DNA of 16,684 bases from JAADHY01 sp964428935 (lineage in GTDB: Bacteria > Planctomycetota > Planctomycetia > Planctomycetales > Planctomycetaceae). Below are positions 1-6,934 of this stretch, in pieces; positions within the stretch are counted from its first letter, which is position 1; each line of letters starts with the position of its first letter. A program made the position numbers and the translations under genes. Under the pieces are notes generated by a model, which saw only the letters and a list, made by a program, of their open reading frames with translations, did not search any database and was not told where the DNA came from. The DNA lies in contig CAYSAG010000092.1 in assembly GCA_964428935.1 (NCBI GenBank), positions 1 to 16,684 on the forward strand. Reading direction: 5' to 3'.

Positions 1-167
1 TCGTCGTGCTCGCCACAAACGGTATCCCGAATCTTCGATTTGACAGACCACTAGGCTTGTGGACGCCCGGAGCGTGGGGCAGAATCCGTGAGTGTGTCGA
101 AGCGGCACGCGGTCCGATGTCGGTTCGAGCGAAAGCGTCTTGTGTTGCTCGGGCCGACCGGGACCCG

Positions 168-187
168 CGGACGGCCTCCCCCGTCCG
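168..187. other. short perfect hairpin upstream of the Crp/Fnr gene
   Basis: Bases 168-174 (CGGACGG) and 181-187 (CCGTCCG) are perfect inverted complements around a six-base C/T loop. The hairpin lies 46 bases before the chosen ATG of the regulator. It could sit in the leader of that transcript or be the end of an upstream unit, but no T-run follows. In DNA this rich in G and C, a 7-bp stem can occur by chance. The rest of bases 1-233 shows nothing else I can support; the reading frame stays open through it but has no convincing start or ribosome binding site. Confidence 0.25.
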
Positions 188-233
188 GCCCGACAACCCG
201 ACGGCCCGACTCAGCCGAGCGAAAACCGAACCC

Positions 234-983
234 ATGGGCGAGAAGTTCTGGTACCTGAAGCACTGCGACCTGTGCAGTCGGCTTTCGCTGGAGGAGCTGC
301 GGTCGCTGGAGGCCCGCTGCCTGCTCCGAACGTTCGAGCGGAAAAGTCTGATCTACGTGCCGTCGGACCTGAGCGACTCGCTGCTGCTACTCATTTCCGG
401 CCGCGTCAAGCTCTACCACCTGACCAGCGAAGGCAAGGAGGCGGTGCTGGCGCTGATTGAGCCGGGCGAGCTGTTTGGTGAGCTGTCGTTGGTCGAGCCG
501 GGGCGGCGGGAGGAATTCGCCGAAGCCATGTTGCCCTCGCGCGTGGTGCTGATTCCCGGAGCGGCGTTTCGCGAACTCATGGAACGTCACCCGCAAGTCT
601 CGCTTGAAGTGACCCGCCTCATGGGACTGCGCCGGCAGCGAATCGAACGTCGCTTGAAGTCGCTGCTGTTCCGGTCGAACCGGGAACGACTGATTTTCCT
701 GTTGTTGGAGCTGGCCGAGAAGTACGGACGGTTCACCGAGCAGGGCATTCAGTTGGGCATTCGCCTGTCCCACCAGGAAATGGCCAGCATGATTGGAAGC
801 ACCCGCGAAACCGTCACGGTGCTGCTGGGCGAGCTGCAGGCGTGTGGAGCCATTCTGGTGCGGCGGCGACAAATTACGCTCAAAGACCTCGCGTCGCTGG
901 CCAACGAAGTCGACCTTTCGCCTTCGGAACTCCCTCTGCCCCGTCCGCCCTCCTCCGCCCCCCAAGCCGACCGCTCGCCGTGA
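234..983 (+). CDS. Crp/Fnr-family transcriptional regulator
   Basis: A 249-residue one-component regulator that should bind DNA as a dimer. An N-terminal cyclic-nucleotide-binding-type beta-roll spans about residues 15-125, including the G-E-L-F-G-E-L-S segment near 78-85. A long dimerisation helix (about 125-150) follows, then a Crp-type winged helix-turn-helix around 178-207 with S-H-Q-E-M-A-S-M-I-G and S-T-R-E-T-V, typical of the recognition helix. The frame is open back to base 6, but the ATG at 234 gives the family's usual length and the F-W-Y-L-K opening that I associate with planctomycete homologues. Its ribosome binding site is weak. Cysteines 11 and 14 form a CxxC, with another at 29 and one at 204; this is not the FNR spacing, so an Fe-S or thiol sensor is possible but unproven. 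A disordered Pro/Ser tail closes the protein. The effector and targets are unknown; the chemosensory genes begin 268 bases downstream on the same strand. Confidence 0.85.
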   Translation: MGEKFWYLKHCDLCSRLSLEELRSLEARCLLRTFERKSLIYVPSDLSDSLLLLISGRVKLYHLTSEGKEAVLALIEPGELFGELSLVEPGRREEFAEAMLPSRVVLIPGAAFRELMERHPQVSLEVTRLMGLRRQRIERRLKSLLFRSNRERLIFLLLELAEKYGRFTEQGIQLGIRLSHQEMASMIGSTRETVTVLLGELQACGAILVRRRQITLKDLASLANEVDLSPSELPLPRPPSSAPQADRSP

Positions 984-1070
984 CCCGAGTGCAAATTTTT
1001 CGCATGGCTCGCCTGTTCTTCTCGACCTAGTCTTTTTGGACACGCCAGTCGTCTTGTCCTACGGACTTTC

Positions 1071-1084
1071 ACAGGCCGGCCTGT
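1071..1084. promoter_or_regulatory. 14-bp perfect palindrome, possible operator
   Basis: ACAGGCCGGCCTGT reads identically on both strands. It lies in the 268-base interval between the Crp/Fnr gene and the first cheW, 168 bases before the cheW start. A dimeric regulator such as the adjacent one could bind here, which is inference from position and symmetry. It does not resemble the TGTGA-N6-TCACA or TTGAT-N4-ATCAA consensus sites. No convincing -10/-35 pair was found around it. Confidence 0.3.
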
Positions 1085-1251
1085 CTTGCGCAACCGGCGG
1101 TTTGGCGAGCGTGTCGGTGGTCGGCCCGGTGCCGTCAGCTCGTTTTGACCCTCGGCGCACCGCCGAACCGACCGCGCGTCCCGACTGTCCACACCCGGCG
1201 AGCGACAGGTGCGCGAGCCGCGACCAGTCTGACAGCCGAAAGAACCTGGCC

Positions 1252-1833
1252 ATGGAAACGGTGACCCGGAAGTTAGACGACGAGCCGAATGCAGCCTGTC
1301 GGACCGTGCTGGTCTGTCACGTTGGTCCGCTTCGGCTGGGCGTCGACGTTGGAGAGGTGAGCGAGGTCGTGCGGGAGCTGCCGTTGGAGGTGCCTTTTCC
1401 CGGCCAGTGCGCCGCCTTGGGTCTGACGACCCTGCGCGGACGCACCACGCTGGTCGTCGACCTGGCTCGCTCGCTGAGCGTGGACGCTGCTCGTCCGCTC
1501 GGCCAAGGGCGACTGGTTGCGCTGCGTGACTCGGTCTGGTCTCGGGCAAATGAACAACGGCCGGGTTCGCTCGCAGCCGGCGACGCGGCCGCAAGGGCTT
1601 CAACGGCCTCCGCTCCGCCCGGCGTGCACGCGTCGCAAGCCGTGGCGCTTCGGGTCGACGTGGTCGAAACGGTGGCGGAGCTGCAGGTGGAGCCGGACGC
1701 GGAGCTGGCCGGACTGCTGCGGGCGTTCACTTCCGACCAGCCCGTGGGTCGTTTGCCCGACGGGCCGTTGATTCCGGTGTTGAGCCTTTCGCGTGTGGTG
1801 ACCGCGGCGGTGGCGGAGCCGGAGCAGTCGTGA
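1252..1833 (+). CDS. cheW: CheW-like scaffold protein (first copy, WspB/WspD type)
   Basis: A 193-residue CheW-domain adaptor that should couple the receptor to CheA in the cytoplasmic array. The fold is recognisable from the opening strands (T-V-L-V-C-H-V-G-P-L-R-L-G-V near 18-31), the G-L-T-T-L-R-G-R-T-T-L-V-V-D-L-A-R segment at 57-73 matching the family's 'RG-x-x-x-P-V-x-D-L', and the closing I-P-V-L-S-L-S strand near 174-180. It is longer than a typical CheW (about 150-165 residues) because of a low-complexity Ala/Ser/Gly/Pro insert at about 93-129. The Pro of the RG motif is replaced here, and the sequence is divergent overall. The ATG at 1252 is chosen because the longer frame runs back into the regulator gene; it has no clear Shine-Dalgarno. 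The stop codon overlaps the GTG start of cheR in the four bases GTGA, implying coupled translation. Confidence 0.8.
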   Translation: METVTRKLDDEPNAACRTVLVCHVGPLRLGVDVGEVSEVVRELPLEVPFPGQCAALGLTTLRGRTTLVVDLARSLSVDAARPLGQGRLVALRDSVWSRANEQRPGSLAAGDAAARASTASAPPGVHASQAVALRVDVVETVAELQVEPDAELAGLLRAFTSDQPVGRLPDGPLIPVLSLSRVVTAAVAEPEQS

Positions 1834-3680
1834 CGGACTGGAACGTCCCTACCGGGCGGATTGAGTCGAAGGTCGACGGCGAAAGAAGAAGCGTTCCAAG
1901 CAGCACGTTTCTGGGGCAGAGCAGCAAAATGACGCAGGCGTTGCAGTGCGACGGGTTCGAGCGGGTCAAGGAGCTGCTGCGGCGACGTTTCGGTCTCGAC
2001 GCGGCTCAAACTGGCGGACGCGACTTCGTCCGGGCCGTACGGCGGCAAATGCGACGAGCCGGCGCGGCCACGTGCGAGCAGTACTGTCGGCTGCTGGAGA
2101 GCGCGGACGGCGAAAAGCACCTCGACGAGCTCATTGCCGACGTCGCCGTCGGCGAGACGTACTTCTTTCGTCACCCTGGTCAGTTTCGAGCCTTGGTGCA
2201 GTGCGTCTTTCCTTGGCTGCGCAGCGAGAAGAGCCAGACGAACCCGGGCCTGCGAATTTGGTCGGCCGGTTGCTCCACCGGCGAGGAAGCCTACTCGCTG
2301 GCCTGGACGGCGTGGACGGCCTGTCGTCAGTGGACGGTGAGCATTGAAGTGGTGGGCACCGACGTGAGTGAGGCTGCGCTGGAGCGGGCGCGTCGAGCCC
2401 GTTACGGCCGCAACTCGCTCCGAGGTCTGTCGCGCGAAACGGTCCGCCAGTTCCTGGTGGAGGAACAGCCCGGCGTGTTTCGACCGGTCGAGCCGGCTCG
2501 CCGACTCGTGCGTTTCGAACGGCTCAACCTGGTCTCGTCCGAAGTGGACCGAATGCGAAACTTCGACGTCATTTTCTGCCGCAACGTGCTGATTTACTTC
2601 GAGCAGTCGGTGCGTCAGCGCGTGCTGCGGTCGCTGCACCGGTCGCTGCGGGACGGCGGCTACTTGTTCGTTTCGCCGACCGAAGGTTTCGAAGACGAAG
2701 GACATTTTGCGACGGTCCGGGCTGGCGAGGTGTTTTTCTACCGCAAGGTGCCCGTCGACGAGACTGCGAACGACCCGGCCCGGCCGCTCGACGGCGCAAG
2801 CGACGGCCCGTTGCACAACGCGTCGCCGCGTGGGCCCGTTCCGACGGCGGCCGCGAGCGACTGTTTGGGTCGACGAGCCGAGCAAGGTTCGCCCCGGTCG
2901 CCCGCGAACCTGTCCGCCTCGCGCCGAAGCCGGTCGGCAACGGACCAGCTCGGCCAACGTCCGACCGTTCACTCAAACCAGCCGTCCGCACGAAAGGCCG
3001 GCGGTTCGGCCGCGGGTCGTCGGACGGGCGCTCCTTCGCCGGAACCCTCGGACCGCTCCGACCGCTCCCAGCTGGCCCGTCGGTTGTGGACGGAAGCCGT
3101 GCACGAATTCGCGCAGGAACGGGCGGAACGGGCGGGGCACTTGGTCGAGCGGCTGTTGGAACTGGAGCCGGAGAACGTGCGCGGCTGGCTGCTGCGAGCG
3201 TTGGTGCTGGCCGGACAGGGACTGGAAAAGCAAGCGGCCGACTGCTGTCGTCGCGCCTTGTCGTTGGAGCCTTGTCACGCCGAAGCCCACTTCGTTCACG
3301 GGCTGTTGCTGGACGCCCAGGGCCAGACCGACCGGGCTCTGGACGAGCTCCAGAAGGCCGTCTTCCTGGACAGCAACTTCGCTCCAGCCGCGTTCCGTCT
3401 GGCCTGCCTGCTGCAGCGGGAAGGGCGGTCGGTGGCGGCGGAGCGGGTTTTCCGGTCGACGCTGCAAGCGCTGGAGCACGACACGGACGAGCGTCTGCTG
3501 TTGTACGGGGGCGGGTTCAGTCGCGACGCGTTGCGAGCCTTCTGTCAGGCTCGCCTCGCTGCCGCGAACGGCTGGTCGACGGCAGACGGTTGGTCGGAGC
3601 GGGCGTCCGGTGCCGGGAGTCCGTCGACCCGCTTCACCGCGGACGAAGACCAAGCCGTGACGAAGACCGCCGGCCCGTAG
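1830..3680 (+). CDS. cheR: CheR methyltransferase with C-terminal TPR repeats (WspC-like)
   Basis: An S-adenosylmethionine-dependent methyltransferase that methylates receptor glutamates. From the GTG at 1830 it has 616 residues. The CheR N-terminal helical domain lies at about 40-105. The hallmark G-E-T-Y-F-F-R-H is at 108-115, the SAM-binding I-W-S-A-G-C-S-T-G-E-E-A-Y-S at 143-156, V-V-G-T-D-V-S at 174-180, and F-C-R-N-V-L-I-Y-F at 249-257. After the catalytic domain comes a disordered linker (about 310-410), then about three TPR units (412-545) with the usual A-x-x-x-x-G and L-x-P positions. CheR plus TPR is the WspC/FrzF-type layout; the repeats probably mediate protein contacts within the array. 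The GTG start overlaps the cheW stop and has GGAG at 1821-1824. An ATG at 1929 (residue 34) would also fit, and better matches where the family's homology begins. A disordered tail follows the TPRs. Confidence 0.9.
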   Translation: MTDWNVPTGRIESKVDGERRSVPSSTFLGQSSKMTQALQCDGFERVKELLRRRFGLDAAQTGGRDFVRAVRRQMRRAGAATCEQYCRLLESADGEKHLDELIADVAVGETYFFRHPGQFRALVQCVFPWLRSEKSQTNPGLRIWSAGCSTGEEAYSLAWTAWTACRQWTVSIEVVGTDVSEAALERARRARYGRNSLRGLSRETVRQFLVEEQPGVFRPVEPARRLVRFERLNLVSSEVDRMRNFDVIFCRNVLIYFEQSVRQRVLRSLHRSLRDGGYLFVSPTEGFEDEGHFATVRAGEVFFYRKVPVDETANDPARPLDGASDGPLHNASPRGPVPTAAASDCLGRRAEQGSPRSPANLSASRRSRSATDQLGQRPTVHSNQPSARKAGGSAAGRRTGAPSPEPSDRSDRSQLARRLWTEAVHEFAQERAERAGHLVERLLELEPENVRGWLLRALVLAGQGLEKQAADCCRRALSLEPCHAEAHFVHGLLLDAQGQTDRALDELQKAVFLDSNFAPAAFRLACLLQREGRSVAAERVFRSTLQALEHDTDERLLLYGGGFSRDALRAFCQARLAAANGWSTADGWSERASGAGSPSTRFTADEDQAVTKTAGP

Positions 3681-3744
3681 AAGTGCAAAGGGAAACAGCA
3701 GCCGGACCAATTGGGCAAGGCAGACTCGGACAAGGAGCGAACCA

Positions 3745-4392
3745 ATGACGACAAGCCAAGCTCCGGGTTCGACAACCGGTCCAACGAAAGAGAGGAAGGC
3801 GAGTTCCCGAATGAAGGGACGGAGGGGAGTCACCGCGCTGACGCCTCGCGTGGCCGGACACGACGGAGGCGAAGAGCTGTCGCTGCAGCAGCGGTTGTTG
3901 GAGCTGCGTCGTTCGTTCGAACTGGAGCTGCGGAAGGCGCCGGCCACCACGCAGACCGACCGAAAGCTGTTCCTGCTGGTGTCGGTGGCTGGCGAGCGGT
4001 TCGCTTACCCCGCCGAGTTTGCCGCCGAGGTGGTGGTCCTGCCGACGGTGGCTCCCGTACCGTCGGCGCCTCCGGCCGTCCTGGGAATCGTCAACTACCG
4101 CGGAGCCATTTGCACGGTGGTCAGTCTGCGGCGGGTGCTCGGACTGCCCGACCAACGTGCAACGGAGGGCCGACTGATTGTCGCCAAGAAGCTGCGTTTC
4201 GACACCAGCTTCCTGGCCGACCGGGTGGAAGGTACGTGCGAAATCGCTGAGGAAGAAATTCAACCGCTGCCGCCCACCGTCTCCGACGCGCGAACCTCGT
4301 TCCTGTGCGGCTCGGTCGTCCTGGGCGACCAGCCCGTGTTCGTGCTCGACCCCGTCGCGCTGTGCCGTCTGAAAGCAGTTTCCAAAGCGTGA
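3745..4392 (+). CDS. cheW: CheW-like scaffold protein (second copy, N-terminally extended)
   Basis: A 215-residue CheW-domain adaptor. The CheW fold occupies about residues 70-213. The strongest signature is V-L-G-I-V-N-Y-R-G-A-I-C-T-V-V-S-L-R-R-V-L-G at about 111-132, the canonical 'ILG-x-x-x-x-RG-x-x-x-x-V-x-x-L' strand pair, with further beta strands R-L-I-V-A and the final P-V-F-V-L-D. An N-terminal extension of about 65 residues is basic and then strongly helical (L-Q-Q-R-L-L-E-L-R-R-S-F), unlike minimal CheW proteins. The ATG at 3745 has GGAG about nine bases upstream. The 64-base spacer after cheR holds no other gene. Two dissimilar CheW proteins flanking a CheR-TPR gene is the WspB-WspC-WspD arrangement. 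In the Wsp system one CheW binds the kinase complex and the other the receptor array; which does what here cannot be told from sequence. Confidence 0.88.
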   Translation: MTTSQAPGSTTGPTKERKASSRMKGRRGVTALTPRVAGHDGGEELSLQQRLLELRRSFELELRKAPATTQTDRKLFLLVSVAGERFAYPAEFAAEVVVLPTVAPVPSAPPAVLGIVNYRGAICTVVSLRRVLGLPDQRATEGRLIVAKKLRFDTSFLADRVEGTCEIAEEEIQPLPPTVSDARTSFLCGSVVLGDQPVFVLDPVALCRLKAVSKA

Positions 4393-4491
4393 GCGACCCG
4401 GCACACGCGACGAACAGGTCCAGTTCAAGCCGCGCAAGTGTCCGGAGGGAAGCAGAGCGTTGAGCAGGCAGCAAATGGGGTGAGGTTGTCT

Positions 4492-4567
4492 GGGAATTGG
4501 AGGGCCACGCTCCGTCGTGGCCGCCGGCCGGGAATTGGACGGCCACGCTCCGTCGTGGCCGCTGGCG
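4492..4567. repeat. tandem copy of a dispersed palindromic repeat (38-bp unit, two copies)
   Basis: Two near-identical 38-bp units start at 4492 and 4530, each opening GGGAATTGGA. Each contains the same 20-base core, GGCCACGCTCCGTCGTGGCC, at 4503-4522 and 4541-4560. The core is an inverted repeat: a 7-bp stem, GGCCACG/CGTGGCC, around a six-base loop. A 26-base stretch (4499-4524) recurs exactly, in reverse complement, at 15911-15936, and a shorter version begins at 15671. This is a dispersed REP-like element. With only two tandem copies and no uniform spacers it is not a CRISPR array. Confidence 0.85.
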
Positions 4568-4740
4568 GCTCGTGCTCCGAGGCCGGCCCCAGAAGACCCG
4601 TCCGGTCGATCGAAAACCGGCCAGTGCCCAGGGCAGCCCGGACGAATTCCCGGAGACCCTCGTGCAGGTCCCAAACTCGTTGAGGACTGGCTTCGAGCAG
4701 ACACGCCCCGTGGTGCGTCGGTTGAGACACGGTGACTTGT

Positions 4741-4747
4741 GGGAGGA
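4741..4747 (+). promoter_or_regulatory. strong Shine-Dalgarno deciding the chemoreceptor start
   Basis: GGGAGGA sits six bases before the ATG at 4754. It supports that ATG over the in-frame GTG at 4739, which lies upstream of the motif. Confidence 0.7.
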
Positions 4748-4753
4748 TCAGTC

Positions 4754-6766
4754 ATGACGTACGGCTTTCAAACCCGTCCTGTCGGCAGCGACAGCCAGGT
4801 GGACAGTCCGCCGTCGGGACAGCGGCGGTTGGCCCGCTGGCTCACGAACCTTTCTCTGGCTTGGAAGTTAGCCATTGCCAATGCGGTGGTCTGTGTGCTG
4901 GTTGCAGCCGCCGCACTGGCCACGTTGTACCCGACCTACCGCAAATGCATGGAGTCTCACTTGATCGACAAGGCCCGCACCGCCTCTTTGGTAGCCAAGG
5001 CCGTGGGACACACGGCCGCCGAGCAAGGGGCGTGGCAGAACGCGGACATTGAACGGCTGGAACAGATGGTCGAGCAGCAGGACGCCGCTGGTCTGCGAAA
5101 GGCCGTTCCGTTTATTGCCCAATTGGACCAAGCCAGTGAAGTCGCGGAGAAGCTCGGCTGCCAATTGCGTTTGCTCACTCCCTATTCGCCAGACCCGTCT
5201 CACGCTCCCGACCCTGTCGCGCAGCAAGCCCTGCGGCAAATGAAGCAGGCGGGACGGAAGGAGTACGTGTTTCTGGACGAGGAGCAGGGTGTGTTTCGTT
5301 ACTTCGCCCCAATAACCGTGCACACGTACTGCATCCGCTGCCACGGAAGCGGAGAGTCGGCTCGGGCACTTTGGGATGGTCTGAAGCCGCTGCTCGGACA
5401 AACCGATTCGCTTCGCGGTTGGGAGCCCGGGCAGATCGTCGGGGTCTACGAGATCAGCGGTAGCCTGGAGGGAGTCCAAGCGGCGTCGGCGTCCGCGTTA
5501 GGTTGGGGCGCGGCCGTCGCGCTGCTGGCCCTGGTCGCGGCCGTTGCGCTGAACCGTTTGACGGTGGGGCGACTGTTGGGTCGCCGATTGAAGCAGCTGA
5601 TCGACGCTACAGGAGCTTTGGTGGAAGGCGACCTGACTGCACAGCCGGTGGTCGGTCCAGCAGACGAAGTGGGAATCCTGGAGCGGGCGTTCGCTCAGCT
5701 CGTGGCTCGCCTTCGAGAGATTGCCGGCCTGGCTACACGCGTTGCTCGTGGAGACTTTACCGTCAAAGTGTCGGTCGCCGGTCCGAGAGACAAGCTGGGA
5801 GCTGCCTTGACGGAAATGACGAAGAGCTTGAGCGAGGTGGCCGCCGCCTGCGAACGCGTGGCTGCCGGCGACTACTCGCAACAGTTGCCCGTCAAGAGCG
5901 AACACGACCGGCTGGCCCGAGCGGTCAACGACATGATTCGCAGCTTGAGCGGCGTGGGACAGCAAATCAACGAAGCCAGCAACCGAATGGCTCAGGCCAG
6001 CCGCGAGCAGGCCGAGGGAGCTCGAAACCAAGCGACCGCCGTCGCCCAAATGGCCAGTTCGGTGGCCGAGCTCTCCTCGACCGCCCGACAGCTTTCCGAA
6101 ACGGGAGCCGCGGTGGCCGAACAAGCCGCCCGGGCCAGCCAGGAATGCTCCGAGGGCAGCGCCGGAATTCACCGAGCCGTCGAAAGCATTCGCCGAATCC
6201 AAGACGGCATGGAAAAAATCGCTCAGCACATGCTCGAGCTGGGACGCAAGAGTCAACAAATCACCAGCGTCGTGGACATCATTGGCGAGCTTTCCGAGCA
6301 GACCAACCTCCTCAGCCTGAACGCCAGCATCGAGGCGGCGGGCGCGGGAGAAGCCGGCAAGCGGTTCGCCGTCGTGGCCAACGAAATTCGCTCGCTCTCC
6401 GAGCGGGCGTCTGAGTCGGCGTCCGAAGTGCGAGCGTTGATCGACGAAGTCCAAAAGACGACCAACGCCGCGGTCATGGCCACCGAGGACGGAACCAAGG
6501 CCGTCCAGCAGGGCGTCGCGCTGGCCGAGGAAGTTCAGGAGTCGTTCGAACGAATTGCCGAACAAGTGGCTCTGACGGCCGAGTCGGCCAAAGCCATTGA
6601 AATGGCGTGCCGTCAGCAGGCCACCGCCATTGCCCAAATGGAAGCCACGGTCCAAAGCCTCAACACGACGGCTCAGCAGGCCGAGGAAATGGCCCGACGA
6701 GTCGACGACGAGGCCGGCGCACTGGTCGAGTCGGCTCGACGCTTCCGCGTCGGACAAGCCGTCTGA
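4754..6766 (+). CDS. methyl-accepting chemoreceptor with haem c (CxxCH) DUF3365/Tll0287-like sensor and multiple HAMP domains
   Basis: A 670-residue transmembrane receptor, the signal input of the array. Domains in order: a cytoplasmic N-tail; TM1 at about 36-58; an extracytoplasmic sensor at about 60-248; TM2 at about 249-267; a HAMP at about 268-322; two further HAMP-like segments (about 323-370 and 371-420, each with A-R/A-G-D-F/Y); then a long coiled-coil signalling domain. The hairpin tip is E-Q-T-N-L-L-S-L-N-A-S-I-E-A-A-G-A-G-E at 515-533, close to the canonical CheA/CheW-binding tip. The sensor contains C193-I-R-C196-H197-G, a covalent haem c site, preceded by F-R-Y-F-A-P-I, and a P-S-H-A-P-D segment near 148-153; this pattern matches DUF3365 (Tll0287-like). 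A redox, NO or O2 role is inference. Gln/Glu pairs along the coiled coil are candidate CheR/CheB sites. The sensor half uses TTA, GTA and ATA codons and less ATT-biased isoleucine than lutB. No C-terminal CheR-tethering pentapeptide is evident. Confidence 0.92.
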   Translation: MTYGFQTRPVGSDSQVDSPPSGQRRLARWLTNLSLAWKLAIANAVVCVLVAAAALATLYPTYRKCMESHLIDKARTASLVAKAVGHTAAEQGAWQNADIERLEQMVEQQDAAGLRKAVPFIAQLDQASEVAEKLGCQLRLLTPYSPDPSHAPDPVAQQALRQMKQAGRKEYVFLDEEQGVFRYFAPITVHTYCIRCHGSGESARALWDGLKPLLGQTDSLRGWEPGQIVGVYEISGSLEGVQAASASALGWGAAVALLALVAAVALNRLTVGRLLGRRLKQLIDATGALVEGDLTAQPVVGPADEVGILERAFAQLVARLREIAGLATRVARGDFTVKVSVAGPRDKLGAALTEMTKSLSEVAAACERVAAGDYSQQLPVKSEHDRLARAVNDMIRSLSGVGQQINEASNRMAQASREQAEGARNQATAVAQMASSVAELSSTARQLSETGAAVAEQAARASQECSEGSAGIHRAVESIRRIQDGMEKIAQHMLELGRKSQQITSVVDIIGELSEQTNLLSLNASIEAAGAGEAGKRFAVVANEIRSLSERASESASEVRALIDEVQKTTNAAVMATEDGTKAVQQGVALAEEVQESFERIAEQVALTAESAKAIEMACRQQATAIAQMEATVQSLNTTAQQAEEMARRVDDEAGALVESARRFRVGQAV

Positions 6767-6774
6767 CGGCCCCG

Positions 6775-6798
6775 CGACGGACACCCCCCTGTCCGTCG
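6775..6798. terminator. perfect stem-loop after the chemoreceptor gene (attenuator or mRNA-processing candidate)
   Basis: CGACGGACA at 6775-6783 pairs perfectly with TGTCCGTCG at 6790-6798, leaving a loop of six cytosines. The hairpin begins eight bases after the receptor stop codon, in the 168-base gap before cheA. No run of T follows, so it is not a classical intrinsic terminator. It may act as a partial terminator, or protect the 3' end of the receptor message and so set receptor-to-kinase stoichiometry; both are inference. Confidence 0.5.
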
Positions 6799-6934
6799 GA
6801 CTGGCCGAGCCGAATCCGACGCGACCGCCTCGAAAGGCAACTCGGCCCGGCCTCGGTCACCACGGACGAAACCCGAACGGCCCCCAGGACGGGCAACGCA
6901 GGTCACGGTGACTGACAAAAGGACGCAGGACGCC

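Larger units (their letters stand above)
4393..4753. other. 361-base intergenic region before the chemoreceptor gene
   Basis: No gene-like frame has family similarity or coding character here. The interval holds the tandem palindromic repeat at 4492-4567, annotated separately, and a good Shine-Dalgarno just before the receptor gene. I see no convincing -35/-10 pair. The gap breaks an otherwise tightly packed set, so the receptor may have its own promoter, or a single transcript may run through a structured leader. Confidence 0.6.

Noticed and set aside
40..45. Perfect TTGACA as a -35 box for the Crp/Fnr gene
   Set aside because: No -10-like hexamer lies 15-19 bases downstream, so a promoter cannot be supported.
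1317..2972. Long reverse-strand open frame opposite cheW and cheR
   Set aside because: It is a shadow of high-GC codon structure; the translation is Arg/Pro/Ser-rich, has no domain, and the forward genes are well supported.
4492..4567. Possible short CRISPR array
   Set aside because: Only two units with directly abutting repeats, no spacers and no cas genes; the core is a dispersed palindrome.
5498..6784. Reverse-strand frame opposite the receptor signalling domain
   Set aside because: It mirrors the repetitive coiled-coil coding of the receptor; the Gly/Leu/His-rich translation matches no family.
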